DNA of 36,445 nucleotides, taken from assembly GCA_003139995.1 (NCBI GenBank), contig PLIC01000136.1, positions 2,739 to 39,183 on the forward strand. The letters run 5' to 3'. This document shows, one piece after another, positions 9,057-16,755 of the stretch. The notes beneath the pieces were generated by a model. The model did no database searches and was not told where the DNA came from. It saw only the letters and a program-made list of their open reading frames with translations. The position numbers were made by a program, and so were the translations under genes. Position 1 is the first letter of the stretch. Each line of letters opens with the position of its first letter. This DNA is from Candidatus Acidiflorens stordalenmirensis (GTDB taxonomy: Bacteria > Acidobacteriota > Terriglobia > Terriglobales > Acidobacteriaceae).

Positions 9057-9998
9057 CTACGTGGGTTTTGCCAGCGCTATCGCTCTGCGCACCTGACCTT
9101 GGGATTCTCTCAGCGCAACGACAGCATCGGCGCGACTGACCCCAGCCTTGGCCATCACCAGGGCTACGGGGACGCGACCTCCTGCGGCGGCGAGGAGCTT
9201 GCGCGCTGCTCGGTGGTCGAGTCCGGCGATTTCTTCCACTATGCCCACTCCGCGTTCGGCCAGCTTCTCGTTCTTCGTGTGGAGGTTGACCATCAGGTTG
9301 CCGTACACATAGCCGAGACGCGCCATCGCCCCGGTGGAGAGCATATTGAGAATCATCTTCTCCGCCGTGCCGGCTTTCATGCGCGTGGAGCCGGCGACAA
9401 CCTCGGCACCGACATCCGCGACAATGGCCACGTGCGCGGCTTTGCCGAGCGGCGATTTCGGGTTGCAGACTACGGCAACAGTTTTTGCGCCGTGGGCGCG
9501 TGCATATTCGATGGCGGCGATGGTGAAGGGAGTGCGCCCGCTGGCGGCAACGCCTACGACGACATCTTTTTTTGTTGGCTTCTTCTTCGCGATTGCTTTG
9601 CGGCCCAGTTCGCGGGAATCCTCATCGGCTTCAACGGCTGTGGCCAGCGCCCTTGGCCCGCCTGCCATGATGAACTGGACCATGCGCGGGTCGACGTCAA
9701 AGGTGGGCGGACATTCGACGGCGTCGAGGGCGGCGATGCGTCCACTAGTGCCGGTGCCTACGTAGATGAGCCGCCCGCCCTGGGAAAGCGCCGCTGCGAT
9801 CAGATCGATCGCTTGCGCGATTTGCCGGAGGGCGCCCTTCACGGCGGCGGCAACCTTGGCATCTTCACGGTTGATAATGCGGGCGATTTCGAGCGCGGAT
9901 TTGCGATCGAGACCGGCGGAGGCGCGGTTCGTTTTCTCGGTACCGAGGTGGCGGAGATTGGCGCTGCTTGTTTCGCGTTTTGAGGCTCTCCGTTTCAA
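9057..9998 (-). CDS. murQ: N-acetylmuramic acid 6-phosphate etherase
   Basis: 313 residues. SIS-domain lyase with GGRLIYVGTGTSGRIAALDA, ECPPTF, EADEDS and AGSTRMKAGTAEKMILNMLS, all strong MurQ signatures. It cleaves the lactyl ether of MurNAc-6-P to GlcNAc-6-P and lactate in the cytoplasm. The start appears to be TTG 9998: there is no ATG before the conserved domain, TTG overlaps the stop of the upstream serine hydrolase as TTGA, and GGAG lies eight bases before it. The N-terminal dozen residues are rich in Lys and Arg. The coupling to an AmiE-like gene parallels the Bacillus subtilis murQ-murR-murP-amiE-nagZ-namZ cluster. No MurNAc kinase or MurP transporter is present in the window. Confidence 0.95.
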   Translation of the reverse strand: MKRRASKRETSSANLRHLGTEKTNRASAGLDRKSALEIARIINREDAKVAAAVKGALRQIAQAIDLIAAALSQGGRLIYVGTGTSGRIAALDAVECPPTFDVDPRMVQFIMAGGPRALATAVEADEDSRELGRKAIAKKKPTKKDVVVGVAASGRTPFTIAAIEYARAHGAKTVAVVCNPKSPLGKAAHVAIVADVGAEVVAGSTRMKAGTAEKMILNMLSTGAMARLGYVYGNLMVNLHTKNEKLAERGVGIVEEIAGLDHRAARKLLAAAGGRVPVALVMAKAGVSRADAVVALRESQGQVRRAIALAKPT

Positions 9999-11176
9999 GC
10001 TTGCTTCTCCAAGGCCTTCATCACCGCGTCATAAAACGCTGGGCGCACCTGTTTGATTGCCTGGTTCTGGCAGTCAGGCCAGGTGCGGTTGGTGAGCAAA
10101 GTTATCGAAAGTTGGCGGTCCGGGTCGATCCACAGGGACGTGCCGGTGTAACCGAGATGTCCGAAGGAACGCGACGAGAAGTACTTTCCGGATTGCGATG
10201 GGGCAGAAGGTGTGTCCCAGCCAAGCGCCCGGGATGTGCCTTCGGGAGCGGATTCCCGGCGCGAAAAAAGTTCGACGGTCGAAGGGCGAAGGATGGGGTG
10301 TCCGCCGTTGAGCATGGCGTGGGCGAAGATGGCTGGATCTTCGGCGGTGGAGAAAAGGCCGGCGTGTCCGGCAATGCCGCCGAGGACGCTGGCGTTTTCG
10401 TCCTGCACCTCGCCTTGGATGATGCGGTGTCGGAAGGTGCGATCGTCGGCTGTTGGCGGGATCGAGTCCTTCAATGCGATCGCGGGATTAAAGGTCGTGT
10501 GCGTCATGCCGAGCGGGCCAAAGATTTCGCGCTGACAGAACGCGTCGAGCGATTCGTCGGCGAGGCGTTCGAGTGCGATGCCCAGAATGATGAATCCGAT
10601 GTCGCTGTATTCGGCGTGCGCACCAGGAGCGGCGGCAAGCGGAGTGGCGAAGGCGGCTTGCAGAAGGGCTTCGCGATTCTTCGCGTGCAGGAACAGCTTT
10701 TCGTAGGCAGGCAAGCCGGAGCTGTGTGCGAGCAGCATACGCAGAGTGATTTCGCGGCGGTGCGGGTCATCATCAGCGAATTCGGGAACGATGGCCGTGA
10801 CGGGAGCTTCGAGATCGAGCAGGCCGCGCTCGTAGAGAATCATGGCCACGGCGGTCGTGGCGATGACCTTGGTGAGCGAAGCGAGATCGAAAAGACTCGC
10901 GGTTGTGACCTGGGGCGAACCCGGATCGTATGTAAAGCGGCCGATGGCCTTGTGCGCGACGAGTTCTCCACAAGAGGTGACCGCGAGCGAACAGGCGGGA
11001 AAGGCGCGGGCAGCGATGGCCTTTTCGAGGATGCCGAAAGCGCCGCGAAAGAGGTCATCCTGCGCGGCGAAATTGCGCGCTAGGAAGGAAAATCCAGACT
11101 CTCGATTGGGCAGCGTCAGGTTCAAGGGTGTTTTGTGAACTGATGGGGTTATAGCAAAGGCGGCGGGTGGAGGCAA
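9995..11176 (-). CDS. Serine hydrolase of the beta-lactamase/AmiE family, no signal peptide
   Basis: 393 residues if the TTG at 11176 is used; no ATG lies before the domain, so the start is uncertain. The family triad is visible: SLTK (Ser100, Lys103), YSD in HAEYSDIGF and HLGYTG near the C-terminus. The long GGIAGHAGLFSTAEDPAIFA segment matches the AmiE/class C-like branch. The family includes D-Ala-D-Ala carboxypeptidases, esterases and AmiE, an N-acetylmuramyl-L-alanine amidase. Linkage with murQ points to amidase or peptidase action on muropeptides (inference). No secretion signal is seen, in contrast with its paralogue encoded divergently 90 bases away, so the two may act in different compartments. 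Confidence 0.85.
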   Translation of the reverse strand: MPPPAAFAITPSVHKTPLNLTLPNRESGFSFLARNFAAQDDLFRGAFGILEKAIAARAFPACSLAVTSCGELVAHKAIGRFTYDPGSPQVTTASLFDLASLTKVIATTAVAMILYERGLLDLEAPVTAIVPEFADDDPHRREITLRMLLAHSSGLPAYEKLFLHAKNREALLQAAFATPLAAAPGAHAEYSDIGFIILGIALERLADESLDAFCQREIFGPLGMTHTTFNPAIALKDSIPPTADDRTFRHRIIQGEVQDENASVLGGIAGHAGLFSTAEDPAIFAHAMLNGGHPILRPSTVELFSRRESAPEGTSRALGWDTPSAPSQSGKYFSSRSFGHLGYTGTSLWIDPDRQLSITLLTNRTWPDCQNQAIKQVRPAFYDAVMKALEKQA

Positions 11177-11266
11177 ACGGAGAGTTACTTTGAGCGCATC
11201 GTTTGTAACGTTCAGCCTTGAGCTGCGTCTCAGGGGTCATGTAGAGTCACAGAAGACGTGAGACAC

Positions 11267-13678
11267 ATGCCGAAAAAACTGCTGTTTTTCGCTCTCCTGT
11301 TTTCTGCCACCGCGTTTTCGCAGGCTCCGCTTGATTCGCGCCTCGCCGTTCTCGATCCCATCGTCTACGACGCCATCGCCCGGCGGGAGATTCCGGGCGC
11401 GGTGCTCATCGTCGGCCATGACGGACAGGTGGTGTATCGCAAGGCTTATGGCAACCGGGCGATTGAACCTCGGCCGGGGGCGATGACGCCCGACACGGTG
11501 TTTGATTGCGCGTCGCTTACCAAGGTCGTCGCAACCACGACGGCGGTCATGCAGCTTTGGGAGCGGGGAAAGTTTCGCATGAACGATCCGGTCGCGAAGT
11601 ACCTCCCTGAGTTTGAGCAGAACGGGAAGCAGGATATTACGATCCGGCAGTTGCTGGTGCACTACTCGGGGCTGGCCCCGGATCTGGATTTGACGAAAGC
11701 TTGGGAAGGGAAGGAAACGGCGTATCGGATGGCGTTTGAGGAGGCTCCGGAGCGGGCTCCCGGCGCGGCATTTGAATATAGCGATATCAACTTCGTAGTC
11801 CTGGGGGCGCTGGTGGAGCGGCTTTCGGGCGAGTCGCTCGATGCGTATGCGGCGAAGCATATTTTTGCGTCGCTGGGTATGAAGGAGACCCGGTTTGTTC
11901 CTCTGTCGTCGTGGGGGCCGCGAATTGCTCCGACCCGCATCGCTCCAACCGAAGAGGATGAGAACCATCACCTGCTGCGCGGCGTAGTGCACGATCCCAC
12001 GGCTCGCCGGATGGGCGGCGTGGCCGGTCATGCGGGATTATTTTCTACGGCCGACGACCTGGCGATTTTTGCGCAAGCCCTGTTGGATGGCGGGCGAGGC
12101 GTACTGACTCCGGCGACGATTGCGAAGATGACTGCGCCTCAGCAGCCAGTGAATGGGACGGCGGTGCGGGGATTTGGGTGGGACATTGATTCGCCCTTGT
12201 CCAGCAATCGTGGGGAACTGTTGCCGGTGGGCGGTTACGGACACACGGGGTTCACCGGGACTTCGCTGTGGATTGATCCGGCGACGAAGACTTACATAGT
12301 CCTGCTGACGAACGCGGTGCATATGAACGCGCTGCCGGCGAAGGAGAAGGGAAGCGCGGCGTCTCTTCGAACCAAGGTGGCGACGGCGGTGGCTGTGGCG
12401 CTGGCGCTCGATCCCTCCGATGCGGAGAAGATGCGCGTGGCAACCATTACCGGCTACAACGAAATGCAGAGCGCGGCGCGCAAGCTCGCAGTGCGGAATG
12501 GAACGGTGAAGACGGGAATCGACGTGCTCGAGGAGACGAAGTTTGCGGCGCTGCATCCGGCCAAAGGCGGGGCTCCGCGAAGCATTGGACTGCTGACCAA
12601 TCAGACCGGCGTGGACTCGGGAGGGCGCCGGACGATTGACGTGCTGGCGAACGTGCCGGGGATTTCGCTGAATGCGATCTTCAGTCCGGAACATGGGGTG
12701 ACGGGAACGCTGGACACGACGGATATCAAAGATGCGAAGGATGCGGCGACCGGAGTTGCGGTCTACAGCGTGTACGGGGCGAGCGCCGCGGCGCGGCGTC
12801 CGCCGCTGGACGTGCTGAAGCGGCTGGATGCGGTGGTCATCGATCTGGCGGATGCGGGCGCGCGGTTTTACACCTTCGAGACTACGACGGGATATTTTCT
12901 GGAAGCGGCCGCCAAGGCGGGAATTGAAGTAATCATTCTGGATCGGCCGAATCCGATTACGGGATCGTTTGTGCAGGGGCCGGTTTCGGATTCCGCTTCC
13001 CCTTCCAATGCCGGGCGGGAAAGTTTTACGAACTACTTTCCCGAGCCGGTGCGGCATGGGATGACTTTAGGTGAGCTCGGGAAAATGTTTAATGCCGAAC
13101 GTCACATTGGAGTGCGGCTCGAAGTGGTTGCGATGGAGGGTTGGCAGCCAGGGGACTGGTTCGATTCGACCGGTCTCGCGTGGGTGAATCCTTCGCCCAA
13201 TTTGCGGAATTTGACCGAGGCCGAGCTTTATCCGGGAGTGGCGCTGATTGAAGGGACGAATGTTTCGGTGGGGCGGGGGACGGATACGCCGTTCGAAGTG
13301 GTGGGCGCGCCCTGGATCAAGGGCAGGGAATTGGCGGCGTACTTGAACGGGCGCGGTATTCAGAGTGTGCGGTTCGTGCCAATTACTTTCACACCGTCAT
13401 CGAGTAACTTTGCCGGGGAACGGTGCGAAGGCGTGAACCTGATCATTCTGGATCGGAATACTCTGGATTCGCCGGAATTGGGGATTGAGCTGGCGTCGGC
13501 GCTGCATAAGTTGTATCCGAACGACTTCAAAATGGAGCGGATGGCGGATCTGCTGGTGAATCAGTCGGTGTTCGAGGCGATCGGAGCGGGCGAAGATCCG
13601 CGACGGATTGCCGAAGACTGGCAGGAGCGGCTGGAGGGATTCGTGCGCCTGCGGGAAAAGTATTTGTTGTACAAGTAG
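11267..13678 (+). CDS. Secreted AmiE-like serine hydrolase fused to a NamZ (DUF1343) exo-beta-N-acetylmuramidase
   Basis: 803 residues from ATG 11267; a GTG at 11258 would add three. A signal peptide (KK, then LLFFALLFSATAFS) precedes domain 1, about residues 25-385: a beta-lactamase-fold serine hydrolase with SLTK (Ser83, Lys86), YSD and YGHTGFTG. Domain 2, about 412-803, is DUF1343, recognised by IGLLTNQTGVD, FSPEHGVTG, DLADAGARFYTFETTTG, ILDRPNP and EGTNVSVGRGTDTPFE. B. subtilis NamZ (YbbC) of this family releases MurNAc from non-reducing ends, and AmiE strips the peptide first. In Bacillus they are separate adjacent genes; here they are one periplasmic polypeptide, opposite an AmiE-like/murQ pair. 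The joint function is inferred from the family and context. Confidence 0.92.
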   Translation: MPKKLLFFALLFSATAFSQAPLDSRLAVLDPIVYDAIARREIPGAVLIVGHDGQVVYRKAYGNRAIEPRPGAMTPDTVFDCASLTKVVATTTAVMQLWERGKFRMNDPVAKYLPEFEQNGKQDITIRQLLVHYSGLAPDLDLTKAWEGKETAYRMAFEEAPERAPGAAFEYSDINFVVLGALVERLSGESLDAYAAKHIFASLGMKETRFVPLSSWGPRIAPTRIAPTEEDENHHLLRGVVHDPTARRMGGVAGHAGLFSTADDLAIFAQALLDGGRGVLTPATIAKMTAPQQPVNGTAVRGFGWDIDSPLSSNRGELLPVGGYGHTGFTGTSLWIDPATKTYIVLLTNAVHMNALPAKEKGSAASLRTKVATAVAVALALDPSDAEKMRVATITGYNEMQSAARKLAVRNGTVKTGIDVLEETKFAALHPAKGGAPRSIGLLTNQTGVDSGGRRTIDVLANVPGISLNAIFSPEHGVTGTLDTTDIKDAKDAATGVAVYSVYGASAAARRPPLDVLKRLDAVVIDLADAGARFYTFETTTGYFLEAAAKAGIEVIILDRPNPITGSFVQGPVSDSASPSNAGRESFTNYFPEPVRHGMTLGELGKMFNAERHIGVRLEVVAMEGWQPGDWFDSTGLAWVNPSPNLRNLTEAELYPGVALIEGTNVSVGRGTDTPFEVVGAPWIKGRELAAYLNGRGIQSVRFVPITFTPSSSNFAGERCEGVNLIILDRNTLDSPELGIELASALHKLYPNDFKMERMADLLVNQSVFEAIGAGEDPRRIAEDWQERLEGFVRLREKYLLYK

Positions 13679-13707
13679 AGCTACAATGCGGAGTACCCAG
13701 GTTCACC

Positions 13708-13980
13708 ATGACCGAAAATCTGCTTCTCATTCCGAGTCCGTTTTACCGTTGCGCCGGACCGAATTGTGGAGTGCTAAAAGCCGGGAGCGACCGCTGATGG
13801 ATCATGTGGAGCTCTTTTGGCGATTATGAATTGCCGGTGATGCATCTGGCGCCGTGGGACGAAAAACTGGCAGTGCGGGAAGGCGCGTTGCATGTTTGCG
13901 GCGAGGGCTGCGCGCAGAAACTGCAATCGCAGTTCATGGGCAATGTGCTGGAGAACCGGGGGCGGAGAAGTAGTGGTTGA
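13708..13980 (+). pseudogene. Small cysteine-rich (zinc-finger-like) protein gene interrupted by an in-frame TGA
   Basis: From ATG 13708 a frame reads 29 residues ending in KAGSDR, meets TGA at 13795-13797, then continues in the same frame as WIMWSSFGDYELPVMHLAPW and on to TGA 13978-13980. The first part has a CxxxxC pair (Cys15, Cys20); the second has HVCGEGC (CxxxC). The two pairs together look like one zinc-binding fold, which suggests the TGA split a gene of about 90 codons; one base change from TGG (Trp) would do this. Alternatives are a sequencing error, stop readthrough, or a separate 58-residue protein from ATG 13804. I do not recognise a named family. It follows the NamZ fusion gene by 29 bases. 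The rest of the gap to 14107 shows no further gene. Confidence 0.5.
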
Positions 13981-14107
13981 GCTAGCCGGCGGAAGAATAA
14001 CCATCCACTGGTTGTCCGCTAAACGTTCTCAGCTAACCGGGCATTCAAGTGGGCGCATCTGAGATGGCAGGCGTGCTGTTAAATTATCCTGAAGAGGTGG
14101 GTGTGCG

Positions 14108-14821
14108 ATGAAGATCCGTGCTGCTTCTACCTGGGTTGTGCTGTTGGCGGGGATGGCGGCGGCACAGTCGTCTTTGGTCCCGAACCCGGCTGCGCCTTCG
14201 GTGGAGTCTGAGAAGCCTACGCTGATCATTCCCGCGGGAACGAGGGTTCCACTATCGCTGAAGCAGGCGATCTCGACGAAGACGGCTAAAGACGGAGATC
14301 CGGTATACGCGGAGACTGCCTTTCCGTTTGTGCTCAACGAGCGGGTCGTGATTCCGGCGGGGACTTACATCCAGGGGAAGATCGAGCGCGTGCAGCGCGG
14401 TGGGCACGTAAAGGGGCACGCTGAGGTGCTGATCCACTTTACATCAATGATTTATCCCAACGGCTATACGGTGATGCTGGGCGGGTCGGTGGAGAACACG
14501 CCTGGAGCCGAGAAGACGTCGATGAAAGATTCGGAAGGGACGATTCGGCAGGATAGCGATGCCGGAAAAAAGGCTGAGACCGCCGCGGGTACGGCAACTA
14601 CGGGAGCGGTGATCGGTGCGATAACCAACGGAGCGAAGGGAGCCGGGATCGGTGCGGGAATTGGAGGAGTCACTGGGCTGGCGGTCGGAATGCTAACGCG
14701 CGGCGCCGACGTGCGGCTGGAGCCGGGCACGTCGATCGAAATGGAGATCCAGCGGGAAGTGACGGTCGATGCGAGCCGGGTTTCCTCACGACACGAGGTC
14801 ATCATTCACAACAACGACTAG
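14108..14821 (+). CDS. Secreted protein with TrbI/VirB10-like beta region and glycine zipper
   Basis: 237 residues. An N-terminal signal peptide (MKIRAASTWVVLLAGMAAAQ) is followed by a region of about 38-130 with IPAGTRVPLSLKQAIST, GDPVYAETAFPFVLN and VIPAGTYIQGKIERV. This resembles the repeated 'PAGT' strands of the VirB10/TrbI beta-barrel family but without the rest of that protein. Residues about 165-197 form a glycine zipper (GAVIGAITNGAKGAGIGAGI), a motif that inserts in or packs on membranes. The C-terminal part returns to beta-like sequence ('LEPGTSIEMEIQREV'). An envelope role is likely, but no function can be named. GAGG lies upstream of the ATG. No conjugation genes are nearby, so I do not call it a secretion component. 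Confidence 0.75.
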   Translation: MKIRAASTWVVLLAGMAAAQSSLVPNPAAPSVESEKPTLIIPAGTRVPLSLKQAISTKTAKDGDPVYAETAFPFVLNERVVIPAGTYIQGKIERVQRGGHVKGHAEVLIHFTSMIYPNGYTVMLGGSVENTPGAEKTSMKDSEGTIRQDSDAGKKAETAAGTATTGAVIGAITNGAKGAGIGAGIGGVTGLAVGMLTRGADVRLEPGTSIEMEIQREVTVDASRVSSRHEVIIHNND

Positions 14822-14897
14822 TGTCCGCAATCGCAAATACTCGATTCGCGGCTGACTAACTTCCTTCTCGGTTTCGTTTCGCATTGGCGGACAAGCC

Positions 14898-14915
14898 GCG
14901 GACAAGAGTGTCCGC
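14898..14915. repeat. Short inverted repeat in the gap between two genes
   Basis: GCGGAC (14898-14903) and GTCCGC (14910-14915) flank a six-base loop. It lies in the 186-base gap between convergent genes, so it could be a weak bidirectional terminator or a dispersed element. No T-run follows. Confidence 0.6.
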
Positions 14916-15007
14916 GCCACATCGGCTATTTCAATACAAACATAGCGTTCACGTGCGCGGTGCCACCCGGTCCATGGATGCTCAACAGATGATGCTCGGC
15001 AGGCGGC

Positions 15008-15445
15008 CTATTTCGCTTGCAAGGATTCGATGTAGTGGGTAAGGTTTGCTACGCGTTGCTGCACCTCACCCTCGTGTCCTCCGCTCATGCCCCAAAACAA
15101 CGCTCCCCACATTGGCATCTCCTTGGATCCGTGCGCGGGATGAACGGATTCGCCTTGGATGGTGGACGTGACTTTCAGAGCGGGATATTTCCCTCCGTTG
15201 TTCTTGCTCAGCATAGTAAGATCGGCGGGAGGAATCTTCAGGGCGCTGGCCGCAGGACCTCCGCCTTTTCCGTCCGTTCCATGGCAAACGGCACAGTATG
15301 TCGTGTACATTTCCTTGCCGGATACAGGCGACGTGGACTTGATCGGGACATGCTGGATGACTTTCTGCGTTTGGTCCTGCGCCGCGATCGTGCAGGCGAA
15401 TGCGGCCAGGGCAGAAAAGAGCATAATCAATCTCTTTAGGGACAT
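15008..15445 (-). CDS. Small periplasmic mono-heme c-type cytochrome
   Basis: 145 residues from ATG 15445, chosen because AAGGAGAG sits just upstream and the protein then starts with a signal peptide (MSLKRLIMLFSALAAFACTIAA). One heme-c site CAVCH (about residue 52) is followed by GTDGKGGGPAASALKIPPADLT, typical of the cytochrome c6/cytochrome-oxidase cbb3-like class I fold. A Met ligand is likely in the KEMPMWG segment near residue 110. It should carry electrons in the periplasm. It lies 100 bases downstream of a one-TM protein gene on the same strand, so the two are probably co-transcribed. The partner oxidase or reductase is not in this window. Confidence 0.9.
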   Translation of the reverse strand: MSLKRLIMLFSALAAFACTIAAQDQTQKVIQHVPIKSTSPVSGKEMYTTYCAVCHGTDGKGGGPAASALKIPPADLTMLSKNNGGKYPALKVTSTIQGESVHPAHGSKEMPMWGALFWGMSGGHEGEVQQRVANLTHYIESLQAK

Positions 15446-15544
15446 CGAGTTCTCTCCTTCTGGACCACAGCTCTCTTCTCTGAACTCCAAGCGCGCTCAA
15501 AGACCAAGAACCGGCTACTTTGCCGCCTTCCGCTTCGCCGCCCG

Positions 15545-16213
15545 CTACTGCGCCGAGCCTCTCCACCCCCGATCAGTCCGCACGAGAGCAAGCGTGGATT
15601 TCGTCGGGCCCGCATTATAAAAGTCGACTCCATACTTATTGATCAGGGTTTGACGTTCCCAAACACTGAAGCTTTTTACCAGCGGACCGCCCGCGTCGAA
15701 CGCGTTTCCCAGTTGGTTTGGCACCCATTTCCAAGTGTATTCGACGATCACGCCGTTATCTCCGTTTGGGGTTATCCCGCCGATGCTCAGCAGTTGCCGT
15801 TCGGCCAGGGGAGCCTGATACGAGAAGCTACCATCCTTTTCTTGCGATTTTTTCAAACCCGGGAGACCGGTCAGCAGGCCCTCTCCGTCCGGCGTGAGCG
15901 AGACCACTACGCTGCCCGCTGCCGCCTTGGCCAATTTGACAATCCCTGCTTTTTCCAACAATCGATAATTAGGATCCGGTAGTTTTTCATCGTTTTTCAC
16001 GAGACCAGTGCGGAAGTGGATGACGGCCGGCCCTGGTCCCTGGAGCGCCGCTGCTACCATCGCGCTCACCTGCTGCGGGCTGGGAGGAGTTTTCTCCCGG
16101 AATTGGAGTATCACGTAGGTTACAAAGCCCCCGATCAGCACTACCAGAGACAGCATGAGTAGCGCCGGCAAGATCGATGAGCGTTTTTCCATCGCAATTT
16201 CGTCTTCAAACAT
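15545..16213 (-). CDS. Single-TM membrane-anchored protein of unknown function
   Basis: 222 residues; ATG 16213 follows AAAGGGG, and an internal ATG at 16192 is possible. One hydrophobic helix (about 14-37, SSILPALLMLSLVVLIGGFV) is followed by a periplasmic domain of about 180 residues with no cysteines or metal motif that I can see. Within it are LVKNDEKLPDPNYRLLEKAG, which looks like a helix-turn pattern, and a Trp/Tyr-rich stretch (VEYTWKWVPNQLG). I do not recognise the family. Its operon partner is the cytochrome c gene, so an accessory role in cytochrome function or assembly is possible (inference). A near-match to the GTGA-N6-TCAC palindrome lies 70 bases upstream. Confidence 0.7.
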   Translation of the reverse strand: MFEDEIAMEKRSSILPALLMLSLVVLIGGFVTYVILQFREKTPPSPQQVSAMVAAALQGPGPAVIHFRTGLVKNDEKLPDPNYRLLEKAGIVKLAKAAAGSVVVSLTPDGEGLLTGLPGLKKSQEKDGSFSYQAPLAERQLLSIGGITPNGDNGVIVEYTWKWVPNQLGNAFDAGGPLVKSFSVWERQTLINKYGVDFYNAGPTKSTLALVRTDRGWRGSAQ

Positions 16214-16282
16214 GGCAGCCCCTTTTTTAAACAGCCGGAAATCAACCGGCTTTCATTCTGAGTTTGCCGTTCCCCGAATGCT

Positions 16283-16296
16283 GTGATCGAAGGCAC
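16283..16296. promoter_or_regulatory. Near-match CRP/FNR-type palindrome upstream of the 16213 gene
   Basis: GTGATCGAAGGCAC differs from GTGA-N6-TCAC at one position. It lies 70 bases upstream of the minus-strand start at 16213. It is weaker than the perfect site at 16429. Confidence 0.3.
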
Positions 16297-16428
16297 AACC
16301 AATAGTGTTTCGCATCACGATGACGTAATACCTTGAGCGCGTCCCGAAAACCCCATCGCAAGGTGTTGTAGCCGCCTCTCTTTTCCTTTTTGCGCATTAC
16401 GCAAGAGGTGTGCGCGTCACCTACACGC

Positions 16429-16442
16429 GTGATTGCTGTCAC
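16429..16442. promoter_or_regulatory. CRP/FNR-type palindrome upstream of the kor operon
   Basis: GTGATTGCTGTCAC is a perfect GTGA-N6-TCAC dyad, 76 bases before the GTG start of the ferredoxin gene at 16519. Two further perfect copies lie at 27041 and 27239. The form is that bound by CRP/FNR-superfamily regulators; which member acts here is unknown. Confidence 0.5.
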
Positions 16443-16518
16443 ACCAACTGTACCCCCTGCATAGCATAATCACGTCAGATTTCGTGGTTTGTTCTACCAC
16501 CTTGAGCGTGGAGATCCC

Positions 16519-16755
16519 GTGCCAAAAGGACGCGTTTCCATTGTCGTCGAGCGCTGCAAAGCCTGTGGCTTCTGTGTGGAGTTTTGCCCCACCCACGTGC
16601 TTGCGCTTTCTTCGGCTTTCAATTCCAAGGGCTACCATCCACCGCATGTCGTGCATCCGGAAAAGTGCAGTGGTTGTGACTTGTGCGGGATGTACTGCCC
16701 CGACTTCGCCATTTTCGCCACCAAGGTCGATCCCGCTAAGGGAGGTGACAAATGA
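16519..16755 (+). CDS. korD: 2x[4Fe-4S] ferredoxin subunit of 2-oxoacid:ferredoxin oxidoreductase
   Basis: 78 residues from GTG 16519, which has GGAG five bases upstream; the frame is open back to 16489 with a weaker TTG. Two classic clusters are visible: CKACGFCVEFCP and CSGCDLCGMYCP, separated by about 34 residues. It takes electrons from the catalytic subunits encoded next. Its stop overlaps the alpha-subunit start as ATGA, so the korDABC genes form one translationally coupled operon. Lack of a signal peptide places it in the cytoplasm. Confidence 0.9.
   Translation: MPKGRVSIVVERCKACGFCVEFCPTHVLALSSAFNSKGYHPPHVVHPEKCSGCDLCGMYCPDFAIFATKVDPAKGGDK

Noticed and set aside
13795..13797. Selenocysteine codon
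   Set aside because: The TGA context (R-stop-W) resembles no selenoprotein motif and no obvious SECIS-like hairpin was seen immediately downstream; Trp loss is simpler.
14108..14821. Type IV secretion VirB10 component
   Set aside because: Only part of the beta region is similar, there is a lone signal peptide rather than an inner-membrane anchor, and no other conjugation gene is near.
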